Assembly: GCF_018101125.2 (NCBI RefSeq)
Contig: NZ_JAELVF020000001.1
Location: 2,678,928-2,715,086 of the forward strand
Length of the DNA stretch: 36,159 nt
Source: Streptomyces tardus
GTDB taxonomy: Bacteria; Actinomycetota; Actinomycetes; Streptomycetales; Streptomycetaceae
Direction of reading: 5' to 3'
In this document: one piece after another, positions 1 through 8,309 of the stretch
How positions within the stretch are numbered: position 1 is the stretch's first letter
Layout of the letters: each line of letters starts with the position of its first letter
Translations under genes and position numbers: made by a program
The notes under the pieces: model-generated
The model's input: the letters and a program-made list of their open reading frames with translations, nothing else
Database searches by the model: none
Told to the model about the DNA's origin: nothing

Positions 1-77
1 GAGTGGGTGAACGGGCTGAGGCGTCCGGAACGACGTATCGCGGTGATTCCGCTCAGGTCGGCGATTTTGCGGTATGA

Positions 78-101
78 GGGGGGTCTTGCCGCAAGCCCCC
101 C
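78..101. other. GC-rich hairpin overlapping a -35 element
   Basis: GGGGGG (78-83), a bulged T, CTTG (85-88), loop CCG, CAAG (92-95) and CCCCCC (96-101) form an inverted repeat. It covers the -35 hexamer of the promoter at 86-114, so it could be a regulator site or the remains of a terminator from an upstream gene outside the window. No T tract follows. Nothing recognisable as a gene is seen in bases 1-77. Confidence 0.35.
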
Positions 102-114
102 GGTGCGCTATACG
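86..114 (+). promoter_or_regulatory. Sigma-HrdB-type promoter for the AraC/VOC/UvrA-like cassette
   Basis: TTGCCG (86-91) is followed after exactly 17 bases by TATACG (109-114), a good vegetative promoter on the plus strand. Transcription would begin near 121 and run through an untranslated leader of about 270 bases to the AraC gene at 395. No other plus-strand gene lies closer, so assignment to the cassette is inferred from position. Confidence 0.55.
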
Positions 115-122
115 TTGAGAGT

Positions 123-148
123 GGCAAGGAGGCGGTGAGCCCCTTGCC
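123..148 (+). promoter_or_regulatory. Leader hairpin enclosing a ribosome-site-like sequence
   Basis: GGCAAGG (123-129) pairs perfectly with CCTTGCC (142-148) around a 12-base loop, just after the predicted transcription start. The stem and loop contain AAGGAGG (126-132) only two bases before a GTG at 135. That GTG opens a Pro/Arg-rich frame to 398, whose composition argues against a real protein. Between 149 and 394 only C-rich, low-complexity sequence is seen. The hairpin could be a leader attenuator, but no alternative terminator structure was worked out. Confidence 0.3.
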
Positions 149-394
149 TTTCGTGTTTCCAGGGCCCGTGCCCCGCGCTCGGGTTCCGGGTCTCGTCGCC
201 CCGGCTCCGGCCGCCCGCGCCCCCGACCCGCGTCCGGCTCTCCCGGTTCCGCGCCCCGTCCCGCCTCTCGTCCCGCCGCGTGCTGCCCTTCCCGAGGCGC
301 CGCCCCGCTCGTCTCCGCCCCGCTCGTCTCCGGCCCGCGTTCCGTCGGACTTCTCCCGGTGGGCGGTGTCGGTGGTGGGTGGCACGATTTCCGG

Positions 395-838
395 ATGACT
401 TCCTCACCCGCCGACGAAGCCCGGCTGCGCGAGCTGGTGCTGCTGCGGCGCGTGCGCGACCGGATGGACCGGGAGTACGCCCGCCCGCTGAATGTCGAGG
501 CGCTGGCCCGGGGTGTGCACATGTCGGCCGGCCACCTCAGCCGCAGGTTCCGCGAGGCGTACGGGGAGTCGCCGTACTCGTATTTGATGACCCGCCGCAT
601 CGAGCGGGCGATGGCGCTGCTGCGGCGGGGCGACCGCAGCGTCACCGAGGTGTGCTTCGAGGTCGGGTGCTCCTCGCTCGGGACGTTCAGTACGCGCTTC
701 ACCGAGCTGGTCGGGATGTCTCCGAGCAGCTATCGCAGGGAGGCGGGCGGGGAGGCGGCGGGTATTCCGGCGTGCGTCGCCAAGCAGGTCACCAGACCGA
801 TCAGGAATCGAGAAGCGCGACCGGAGAGGCGCTCATAG
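395..838 (+). CDS. AraC-family transcriptional regulator (DNA-binding domain only)
   Basis: A 147-residue regulator consisting almost entirely of an AraC/XylS double helix-turn-helix domain. The first recognition unit lies around 'LARGVHMSAGHLSRRFREAYG' minus its ends, and the second around 'EVCFEVGCSSLGTFSTRF' followed by the family's 'SPSSYRR'. There is no N-terminal ligand-binding domain, so any sensing must come from elsewhere or from partner proteins. ATG 395 is chosen because an upstream in-frame start at 359 adds only a non-conserved Gly-rich stretch. The tail 'IPACVAKQVTRPIRNREAR' resembles that of many streptomycete homologues that sit beside a VOC protein and a UvrA-like protein, as here. 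It probably controls the two downstream genes; that role is inferred from context. Confidence 0.9.
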   Translation: MTSSPADEARLRELVLLRRVRDRMDREYARPLNVEALARGVHMSAGHLSRRFREAYGESPYSYLMTRRIERAMALLRRGDRSVTEVCFEVGCSSLGTFSTRFTELVGMSPSSYRREAGGEAAGIPACVAKQVTRPIRNREARPERRS

Positions 839-848
839 CCTGACAGGC

Positions 849-1259
849 ATGGACATCAACATTCATTCCTGCTTCATGCCGCACGACGATCCGGACGCGG
901 CGCTCGGCTTCTACCGCGACGTCCTCGGCTTCGAGGTGCGCAACGACGTCGGCTACGAGGGGATGCGCTGGATCACCGTCGGCCCCGTCGGGCGGCCCGA
1001 CATCAACGTCGTCCTCGACCCGCCCGGTGCGAACCCGGGCATCACCGAGGAGGAGAAACGGGTCATCACCGAGATGATGGCGAAGGGCGCGTACGCGAGC
1101 CTCCTTCTCTCCACCAAGAATCTGGACGACACGTTCGACCGGCTCCAGGCGAAGGACGTCGACATCGTCCAGGAGCCGACCGACCAGCCGTGGGGCGTGC
1201 GGGACTGCGCGCTCCGCGACCCGGCCGGGAACATGATCCGCATCCAGGAAGTGAAGTGA
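849..1259 (+). CDS. VOC-superfamily (glyoxalase/bleomycin-resistance-like) protein
   Basis: A 136-residue protein with the paired beta-alpha-beta-beta-beta fold expected of the vicinal oxygen chelate superfamily. The N-terminal half has 'DDPDAALGFYRDVLGFEVRND' minus its ends. The C-terminal half ends with 'RDPAGNMIRIQE', where the glutamate is the usual metal-ligand position. It starts only 10 bases after the AraC stop, so the two are cotranscribed. Members of this superfamily bind or modify small molecules, including drug-sequestering and thiol-transferase types; the substrate here is unknown. Placement between an AraC regulator and a UvrA-like ABC protein suggests a detoxification or drug-binding role, which is inference. 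Confidence 0.88.
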   Translation: MDINIHSCFMPHDDPDAALGFYRDVLGFEVRNDVGYEGMRWITVGPVGRPDINVVLDPPGANPGITEEEKRVITEMMAKGAYASLLLSTKNLDDTFDRLQAKDVDIVQEPTDQPWGVRDCALRDPAGNMIRIQEVK

Positions 1260-1305
1260 CCCGACGCGTGCCGGTGTGAGGCCGGCCCTCTACCTACTGC
1301 CCGCA

Positions 1306-1334
1306 GCGGGCCGGGCCCCGGCGTCCCGGCCCGC
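1306..1334 (+). terminator. Intergenic hairpin between VOC and UvrA-like genes
   Basis: GCGGGCCGGG (1306-1315) and CCCGGCCCGC (1325-1334) form a perfect 10-bp GC stem with a 9-base loop in the 111-base gap before the UvrA-like gene. No T run follows, so it may act as a partial terminator or processing stem that lowers expression of the last gene relative to the first two. It is weak evidence on its own. Confidence 0.35.
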
Positions 1335-1370
1335 GAGAGTCACGCCGCCCACCGCACCCCTGGAGAGACG

Positions 1371-3761
<2,391 letters not shown>

Positions 3762-3786
3762 ACCGCGCTCGTTCCGCGCAGCTGTC

Positions 3787-3825
3787 GAGGCGGTCGGATC
3801 GCTCCTCGGGCGATCCGACCGCCTC
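3787..3825 (+). terminator. Rho-independent-type terminator after the UvrA-like gene
   Basis: A perfect 16-bp stem GAGGCGGTCGGATCGC with a 7-base loop, followed by a short TTGTGT tail. It lies 25 bases after the stop codon and ends just before the operators of the DUF2867 gene, insulating the two units. Confidence 0.8.
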
Positions 3826-3831
3826 TTGTGT

Positions 3832-3878
3832 ATACGGAGGCGTATGGATTGCTCTACGCTGACTGTACGCCACCGTAT
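3832..3878 (+). promoter_or_regulatory. Two operator-like palindromes over the DUF2867 promoter
   Basis: Site 1, ATACGGAGGCGTAT (3832-3845), and site 2, GTACGCCACCGTAT (3865-3878), are each short palindromes (ATACG-N4-CGTAT and TACG-N6-CGTA style). The reverse complement of site 2 matches site 1 at 12 of 14 bases. Their centres are 33 bp apart, about three helical turns, so two repressor dimers could bind the same face. TATAAA (3876-3881) overlaps site 2 and TTGCTC (3849-3854) lies between the sites. The spacing between those hexamers is long, so the exact promoter is uncertain. A TetR-type repressor would fit; none is encoded in the window. Confidence 0.6.
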
Positions 3879-3896
3879 AAATGAGAGGGGTCAGCC

Positions 3897-4502
3897 GTGC
3901 GGCTCCCGAGAAGTGAGTTCACCTCCAGGCCCTGGCGGGCCCGCGCGCTGGTCCAGGACTTCCGGGTGGAGGACGTCTGGCGTCTGCCGACACCCGGCGG
4001 CCCGGACGAACTCGACCGACTGGTGCGCCAGTTCGCGAACGGCAGCGAAGGGCATCTGACCTCGCGGACCTCTCGGCTGCTCTTCGCGGTGCGGTGGCGG
4101 CTGGGGCGGATCCTCGGCTGGGACCGGCCGGGCAGCGGAGTCGGCGGCCGGGTGCAGAGCCTGCGCGAACGCTTGCCGCAGGACCTGCGGGACGGCGAGC
4201 GGGGTCCCGACCTGCGTACGCTCCCGATGGCCTCGGTCTTCCAGACGCACGAGGAGTGGGTCGCGGAAATGGCGAACGCGACCGTCCACGGCGTCATGCA
4301 CATCGGCTGGGTGCCGGACGGCAACGGCGGCCACCACGGTGTGATGACGGTGCTGGTCAAGCCGAACGGACGGCTCGGCTCGCTGTACATGGCGCTCATC
4401 AAGCCGTTCCGCCACCTCGGGGTCTACCGGGCACTGGTGCGGGAGATCGGCCGCGAGTGGGAGGCGGGGCGTGCGGGAGAGGCGGGCACCGGGCGGCGGT
4501 AG
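3897..4502 (+). CDS. DUF2867 domain-containing protein
   Basis: A 201-residue protein resembling the DUF2867 family, which has a compact alpha/beta fold and no established biochemical activity. Recognisable parts are an N-terminal 'RVEDVWRLPTPGG', a central 'NATVHGVMHIGW' and a C-terminal 'KPFRHLGVYRALVREIGREW'. No signal peptide or clear membrane segment is present. GTG 3897 is preceded by GAGAGGGG. The gene is monocistronic, with a terminator upstream and its own operator-bearing promoter, so it is probably induced when a repressor is released. DUF2867 genes are often found near TetR-type regulators, but no such gene is beside this one. Function unknown. Confidence 0.8.
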   Translation: MRLPRSEFTSRPWRARALVQDFRVEDVWRLPTPGGPDELDRLVRQFANGSEGHLTSRTSRLLFAVRWRLGRILGWDRPGSGVGGRVQSLRERLPQDLRDGERGPDLRTLPMASVFQTHEEWVAEMANATVHGVMHIGWVPDGNGGHHGVMTVLVKPNGRLGSLYMALIKPFRHLGVYRALVREIGREWEAGRAGEAGTGRR

Positions 4503-4592
4503 GGCGCCGACGCGGAGCCGATGGCGGTCGAGCCCGTGGTCGGCGGCCTGCCGGGAGAAATTCGAGGAATCCCGAGAAACTTTCGGCAGGAC

Positions 4593-4619
4593 TGTCGAAT
4601 TCGCCGTCGCCCGTTCGAC
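4593..4619 (+). promoter_or_regulatory. Predicted ECF42-type promoter of the DGPF gene
   Basis: TGTCGA (4593-4598) is followed after 17 bases by CGAC (4616-4619). As I recall the published work on ECF42 in Streptomyces venezuelae, these sigma factors use TGTCGA at -35 and CG(A/T)C at -10. Both elements are present at ordinary spacing upstream of the partner DGPF gene and its own sigma gene, so the unit looks self-activating. The predicted start is near 4626, about 45 bases before GTG 4671. Confidence 0.75.
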
Positions 4620-4670
4620 GCACGGGTGAGAGGCGGGGACAGCCCACGCCGACGAGACCGAGGAGCCACC

Positions 4671-5024
4671 GTGCCGCGCTACATGACGATCATCCACATG
4701 GACGAGAACAGCCCCGCCGCAGAGCCGTGCCCGGACTTCGAGGGCCGGATGGGCGCCCTGCTGGAGGAGATCACCAGGGCCGGGGTCATGTTGGACACCG
4801 CCGGTCTGATGCCCACCTCCGAGGGCACGAGGCTGACCTGGTCCAAGGGCCGGGTCACCCCCACCGACGGTCCCTTCACCGAGACCAAGGAGGTGGTGGG
4901 CGGCTACTCGATCATCCAGGCCAAGGACAAGGCCGAGGCGCTGGAGTGGGCCCGGCGCTTCCTGGAGGTCCACCCCGCCGACTGGTCGCTGACCGCGGAG
5001 GTCCGGGAGATCGCCGAGGGCTGA
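4671..5024 (+). CDS. DGPF-domain (YCII-related) protein, ECF42 partner
   Basis: A 117-residue protein of the YCII/DGPF family, with the diagnostic DGPF in 'TPTDGPFTETKEVVGGY' and the typical N-terminal 'YMTIIHMDEN'. The fold is a small ferredoxin-like dimer. No enzymatic reaction is established for this branch, but linkage to ECF42-group sigma genes is a known conserved pairing. GTG 4671 is chosen because GAGGAG sits at the right distance; ATG 4683 is the alternative. The gene lies behind an ECF42-type promoter and in front of the sigma gene. The gap to the sigma gene is unusually long because of the palindrome at 5092-5297. Confidence 0.9.
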   Translation: MPRYMTIIHMDENSPAAEPCPDFEGRMGALLEEITRAGVMLDTAGLMPTSEGTRLTWSKGRVTPTDGPFTETKEVVGGYSIIQAKDKAEALEWARRFLEVHPADWSLTAEVREIAEG

Positions 5025-5091
5025 GGCGAATGGCGCCCGAGCGCACGGGCGTTCGCGGGGACAGGTCGGGGCGGGGCCTGCCCGTCGCGTC

Positions 5092-5297
5092 GCCCCGGGC
5101 GGGACGGGCTCCAGCGGAACGGGCACGGGCGGGTTTTCTGAGCTCACGGCAACTCATCACAGCACTCCGTCCCGCGACCGGCAAGCACGGCCGGCCGGCC
5201 GTGCTTGCCGGTCGCGGGACGGAGTGCTGTGATGAGTTGCCGTGAGCTCAGAAAACCCGCCCGTGCCCGTTCCGCTGGAGCCCGTCCCGCCCGGGGC
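5092..5297. repeat. Perfect 206-bp palindrome (103-bp arms, no spacer)
   Basis: Base-by-base pairing was checked: position i pairs with position 10389-i without a mismatch from 5092/5297 to the centre between 5194 and 5195. Pairing stops abruptly outside, at 5091/5298. The right arm holds the first codons of the ECF42 sigma frame, so the left arm encodes the same 19-residue peptide (MSSENPPVPVPLEPVPPGA) on the opposite strand. Streptomycete terminators have stems of roughly 10-20 bp, so this is of a different order. Perfect zero-loop palindromes of this size are unstable in bacteria. A fold-back assembly or amplification artefact is the leading explanation; a recent inverted duplication is the alternative. 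Confidence 0.97.
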
Positions 5298-6696
5298 CGT
5301 TCCGTCGGTCGGGTCGGTCGGTGTGCGGCGTGCGGTTGAGGCGGTCTACCGGATCGAGTCGCCGCGGATCATCGCGGGCATCGCCCGGATTGTGCGCGAT
5401 GTCGGTATCGCCGAGGAACTGGCCCAGGACGCGCTGGTCGCCGCTCTGGAGCGCTGGCCCGAGTCGGGCGTACCGGACAGGCCGGGCGCCTGGCTGATGG
5501 CCACGGCCCGGCACCGGGCGGTCGACCTGCTGCGACGTCGGGAGACGTACGCGCGCAAGCTCGCCGAGGTCGGCCGGGCGTTGGAGGAGGTTCCGTCGCC
5601 GGAGGACCGTCTGCCCGATGCGGCGGACGACATCGACGACGATCTGCTCCGTCTGATCTTCACCGCCTGCCATCCCGTGCTCAGGACCGAGGGCCGGATC
5701 GCCCTCACGCTCAGGCTGCTCGGCGGGCTGACCACCGAGGAGATCGCACGCGCCTTCCTGACCTCCGCGCCCACCGTCGCCCAGCGCGTGACCCGGGCCA
5801 AGCGGACGCTGGCCGCGGCCGGAGTGCCGTTCGAAGTGCCGCACGATGCGGACCGGGTGGAGCGACTGGCCTCGGTGCTGGAGGTCGTCTATCTGGTCTT
5901 CAACGAGGGGTACAGCGCGACCGCGGGCGACGATCTGCTGCGCCCGGGGCTGTGCGAGGACGCGCTGCGGCTGGTGCGAGTGCTCGCCGAGTTGATGCCC
6001 GAGGAACCCGAAGTGCACGGCCTCGCCGCGCTGTTGGAGTTCCAGGCGGCTCGGATGCCGGGCCGGGTCGGTCCGGACGGTGAGGTGGTGCTCCTTGCCG
6101 ACCAGGACCGCACCCGCTGGAACCGGCTGCTGATCGGCAGGGGCGTGGCCGCGCTGGAGCGCGCAGGCCGCGGGCCCTACGCGCTCCAGGCCGCGATCGC
6201 CGCCTGCCACGCGTACGCGGTGCGCTACGAGGACACCGACTGGCGTGCGATCGCCGCGCTCTACCGTGAACTCGCGGCGCTGACCGGCTCGCCGGTGGTG
6301 GAGCTCAACCGCGCGGTGGCCGTCTCCATGGCGGACGGTCCCGCAGCGGGCCTGCGCCTCCTCGAGAAGTTGGCGGACGAACCGGCCCTGCGCGGCTACC
6401 ACCTGCTCCCGAGCGTGCGCGGCGATCTGCTGGAGCGGCTGGGCCGATTCGCCGCGTCGCGGGCGGAGTTCGCGCGGGCCGCGGAGCTGGCCGGCAACGA
6501 GCGGGAGCGCGACCTGCTCCGTTCCCGCGCCGACCACTGCGCCGCCCTCGCAGCCGACGAGGCGGGCGGCGCCGCGGGCGGGAGCCCGGATCGAGGCGCG
6601 GTCGACGGGGCGGAGGCCGGCGAGGTGAAGGCCGACGTGGACGGAGGCGGCGGCGACGGGGTGTCCGGGAGTGACGAGGGCGAGGGGCCCGGCTGA
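5242..6696 (+). CDS. ECF42-group RNA polymerase sigma factor with C-terminal extension
   Basis: A 484-residue sigma-70-family factor. Sigma-2 lies at about residues 28-100 (with 'AEELAQDALVAALERWP' and 'PGAWLMATARHRAVDLLRR'). Sigma-4 lies at about 140-195 (with 'GGLTTEEIARAFLTSAPTVA' and 'QRVTRAKRTL'). A long helical, TPR-like C-terminal region (about 205-445) follows, with 'VYLVFNEGYSAT', 'DRTRWNRLLI' and 'VELNRAVAVSMADGP'. This layout plus the DGPF neighbour identifies the ECF42 group, whose extension is needed for function and which has no classical anti-sigma factor. The last 35 residues are an acidic Gly-rich tail. The start is doubtful: GTG 5242 lies inside the 206-bp palindrome and has no good ribosome site, and sigma-2 homology begins near residue 28 (GTG 5323), so the first 19 codons may not be genuine. 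Confidence 0.9.
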   Translation: MSSENPPVPVPLEPVPPGAVPSVGSVGVRRAVEAVYRIESPRIIAGIARIVRDVGIAEELAQDALVAALERWPESGVPDRPGAWLMATARHRAVDLLRRRETYARKLAEVGRALEEVPSPEDRLPDAADDIDDDLLRLIFTACHPVLRTEGRIALTLRLLGGLTTEEIARAFLTSAPTVAQRVTRAKRTLAAAGVPFEVPHDADRVERLASVLEVVYLVFNEGYSATAGDDLLRPGLCEDALRLVRVLAELMPEEPEVHGLAALLEFQAARMPGRVGPDGEVVLLADQDRTRWNRLLIGRGVAALERAGRGPYALQAAIAACHAYAVRYEDTDWRAIAALYRELAALTGSPVVELNRAVAVSMADGPAAGLRLLEKLADEPALRGYHLLPSVRGDLLERLGRFAASRAEFARAAELAGNERERDLLRSRADHCAALAADEAGGAAGGSPDRGAVDGAEAGEVKADVDGGGGDGVSGSDEGEGPG

Positions 6697-6807
6697 GCGC
6701 GTCGTACGCCTCGCCGACGGGTGCGTACGCACGTGCGCCCCTCTCGAGGTGGCTTGCCGGCGGGCGGCCGTTCGTGCCGGCCGGGTGGCAGAGGCGTGTA
6801 CGGGCCG

Positions 6808-6867
6808 CGGAGTTCGGGCCGCGCGGGCGAAGTTCAGGCCGCACGGGCGGAGTTCGGACCGGCACTG
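6808..6867. repeat. Three 20-bp imperfect tandem repeats
   Basis: Units at 6808-6827, 6828-6847 and 6848-6867 share CGGAGTTCGG-type cores (CGGAGTTCGGGCCGCGCGGG in the first) with few differences, the third diverging at its end. They sit in the 274-base gap between the sigma gene and the convergent RNHCP operon. The exact 20-bp period keeps each core on nearly the same DNA face, but no promoter is obvious. The rest of the gap holds nothing recognisable. Confidence 0.6.
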
Positions 6868-6970
6868 TTCGGACCGGGTGTTCGAGCGCGGCGGGCGCGG
6901 CGCGGCGGCGGGTGTGGCGCGGGGGTGCGGTCGGTCGGCGTGGTGGCCGGCCGGCCGCGCCCCCGCGGGG

Positions 6971-7417
6971 TCAGAGCGCGAGGAGAGCCCGGTCGCGCAG
7001 CCGGGGGTCGGCGAGGGGACGCAGCGCGAGCCGTATCAGGGCGAGCGCGTTGTCGTCGCCGGCGATCCGGTTGGGCTTGAGCGTCCCGCAGACCTCGCAG
7101 CTGTGGATGAGCTGCCACTCGCCGTTCTCGTGCACCGAGAGGCCGAGTGCGGTCATCCGGCCCCGGCAACGGCTCTCCCGGTCGCCCGGAGTGCTCCGGT
7201 CGACATGGCGGCCGGCCAGGCAGTGCGGGCAGTGGTTGCGGTGCGCGGTGCCCGGGGCGGTCAGCGGTACGTCGAGGCGGCAGCCCACGCAGCGGAACGC
7301 GTCGCCGCGCTCGCCGCCGGGCCGGTGCCGTACGTCCTTGGGTCGCTGGCGGCGTCCGCCTCCGCGCCCGCGTCCTGCGGCGTCCCGGGTGCGACGGTCG
7401 TGGGTGCGTCGTGGCAT
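6971..7417 (-). CDS. RNHCP domain-containing zinc-ribbon protein (second of two)
   Basis: A 148-residue protein with the family's name-giving motif in 'HRNHCPHCLAGRHVD'. Cysteine pairs before and after it ('FRCVGC' and 'HSCEVCG') suggest two zinc sites. A basic, Arg-rich N-terminal stretch of about 35 residues precedes the domain and may contact nucleic acid. The motif 'GDDNALALIRLALRPLA' near the C-terminus is shared with the upstream paralogue. ATG 7417 (rather than longer in-frame starts) has GGGGA a few bases upstream and lies 14 bases after the stop of the first RNHCP gene. The two are one operon and arose by duplication. Function of the family is not established. Confidence 0.85.
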   Translation of the reverse strand: MPRRTHDRRTRDAAGRGRGGGRRQRPKDVRHRPGGERGDAFRCVGCRLDVPLTAPGTAHRNHCPHCLAGRHVDRSTPGDRESRCRGRMTALGLSVHENGEWQLIHSCEVCGTLKPNRIAGDDNALALIRLALRPLADPRLRDRALLAL

Positions 7418-7431
7418 GTCGTCCCCGCCCG

Positions 7432-7806
7432 TCAGATGTCGCCGAAGGCTTCGAGGGGGAAGGGTGGTTGGGCCAGTGGACGCACCGCCATCCGCATCAG
7501 GACGAGCTGGTTGTCGTCGCCGCTGACCGGGCCGGCGGCCAGCTCCCGGCAGCGGGTGCAGCGGTGGACGACGGTCCAGTCGCCGGTGCGAAGAACCGCG
7601 ATGGCGATGGGGTTCATCCTGGCCCGGCAGTCCGACGGCCCGCCGGCCACCCGGTCGGTGACATGGCGGGAGTGCAGACAGCTCGGGCAGTGGTGCCGAC
7701 GGCCGCCGTCCGGCGCGTGGGTCGTCACGGTGAGCCCGCAGCGGACACAGTCGAAGGTGTCGGTGCGCAGGACGGAACTCGGTTGGCTGTTGGGGTTGTT
7801 GGACAC
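7432..7806 (-). CDS. RNHCP domain-containing zinc-ribbon protein (first of two)
   Basis: A 124-residue paralogue of the next gene. It has 'FDCVRCGLTV', 'RRHHCPSCLHSRHV', 'VHRCTRCREL' and 'GDDNQLVLMRMAVRPLA' in the same order as its neighbour. The namesake motif is RRHHCP rather than RNHCP, so one of the two copies has drifted. It starts at GTG 7806 with AAGGAG well placed upstream. It lacks the basic N-terminal extension of its partner. Tandem, diverged copies could form a heteromer or have split roles. No signal peptide is present. Function unknown. Confidence 0.85.
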   Translation of the reverse strand: MSNNPNSQPSSVLRTDTFDCVRCGLTVTTHAPDGGRRHHCPSCLHSRHVTDRVAGGPSDCRARMNPIAIAVLRTGDWTVVHRCTRCRELAAGPVSGDDNQLVLMRMAVRPLAQPPFPLEAFGDI

Positions 7807-7942
7807 CCGGTACTCCTTGCTGAGGCATGTGTGGGACAGCAGGAGCAGGCCGAGCGGGCCCCTCGGATTCCCGATCCGCGGGTCGAAAGTCGCCTTGCCG
7901 TCGCAGGTGCGTTCACCTGCGGAAACAGCTCAGCCGGCGGCG

Positions 7943-7965
7943 TTGTCAGTGCCGGGGGTTACGGT
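7943..7965 (+). promoter_or_regulatory. RecA-NDp/PafBC-type DNA-damage promoter
   Basis: TTGTCAGTG (7943-7951), 8 bases, then TACGGT (7960-7965) fits exactly the actinobacterial RecA-independent damage-response consensus, TTGTC(A/G)GTG-N8-TAnnnT, which is activated by PafBC. It reads on the plus strand. The predicted start (about 7972) nearly coincides with an ATG at 7974, so a leaderless transcript would result. That ATG opens a frame of only 12 codons. The next plus-strand gene is the MFS exporter about 340 bases away, which has its own promoter. Confidence 0.6.
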
Positions 7966-7973
7966 GACTTCCG

Positions 7974-8012
7974 ATGGCTGGAGAGGCGCGCTCGGCGCGG
8001 TGCGGGTCATAG
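7974..8012 (+). CDS. Possible leaderless 12-codon ORF behind the PafBC-type promoter
   Basis: ATG 7974 to TAG 8010-8012 encodes MAGEARSARCGS. Its only support is position: the ATG is where transcription should begin. It could be a real micropeptide, the remnant of a damage-induced gene broken by a frameshift, or coincidence. No longer frame with coding character continues in another phase. Confidence 0.2.
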   Translation: MAGEARSARCGS

Positions 8013-8271
8013 AACATCTGCTTTCCGGGGCTCGTGCGGCCCGTGGGGAGGGGCCCGTCGGGTGGGCGCGTCATCAGGCGTACAGGTCACGCAAGTTAGC
8101 AATTCGCGCGGCTGTGGTGCCAAGGGTTTTTCTGCGTTCTCGCGCTGCTGCCGGGGACGTCGGGTCGAGCGCGTCCCCGCGCGGACGGCCCGGTGTGCGG
8201 ACGTCTCGGCGGAGGCGTTCGGCGGGGGCGTTCGACGGGTGCACACCGGCCCGGAGGCCGCAGGAAATCGT

Positions 8272-8302
8272 TTGACTTCAAGCTGTGTTGAACTTCTAGC
8301 GT
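8272..8302 (+). promoter_or_regulatory. MerR-type promoter of the MFS exporter
   Basis: TTGACT (8272-8277) and TAGCGT (8297-8302) are separated by 19 bases, too long for normal initiation and typical of promoters activated by MerR-family proteins. The spacer carries a dyad, TTCAA (8277-8281), 6 bases, TTGAA (8288-8292), where such a dimer would bind and twist the DNA. The start would fall at about 8309-8310, on the ATG itself. No MerR gene is present in the window. Confidence 0.7.
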
Positions 8303-8309
8303 GAGAGCC

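Larger units (their letters stand above)
7807..8271. other. 465-base stretch without a clear gene; holds a perfect hairpin
   Basis: No convincing protein-coding frame is seen on either strand between the RNHCP operon and the MFS gene. Two items stand out. A perfect 8-bp inverted repeat, CGCAGGTG-CGTT-CACCTGCG (7902-7921), lies upstream of the RNHCP operon and could be an operator for it. A PafBC-type promoter follows at 7943-7965. The region 8013-8271 is GC-rich and otherwise featureless apart from an AT-richer patch near 8090-8100. A small RNA gene is possible but was not identified by structure. Confidence 0.5.

Noticed and set aside
135..398. 87-codon frame opening right after AAGGAGG in the leader
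   Set aside because: Extreme Pro/Arg composition, ribosome site too close to the GTG, and it runs into the AraC gene in another frame. Treated as leader RNA.
3891..5147. 418-codon minus-strand frame starting with the same 19 residues as the sigma factor
   Set aside because: The shared N-terminus is only a consequence of the 206-bp palindrome; the rest is antisense of the DUF2867 and DGPF genes.
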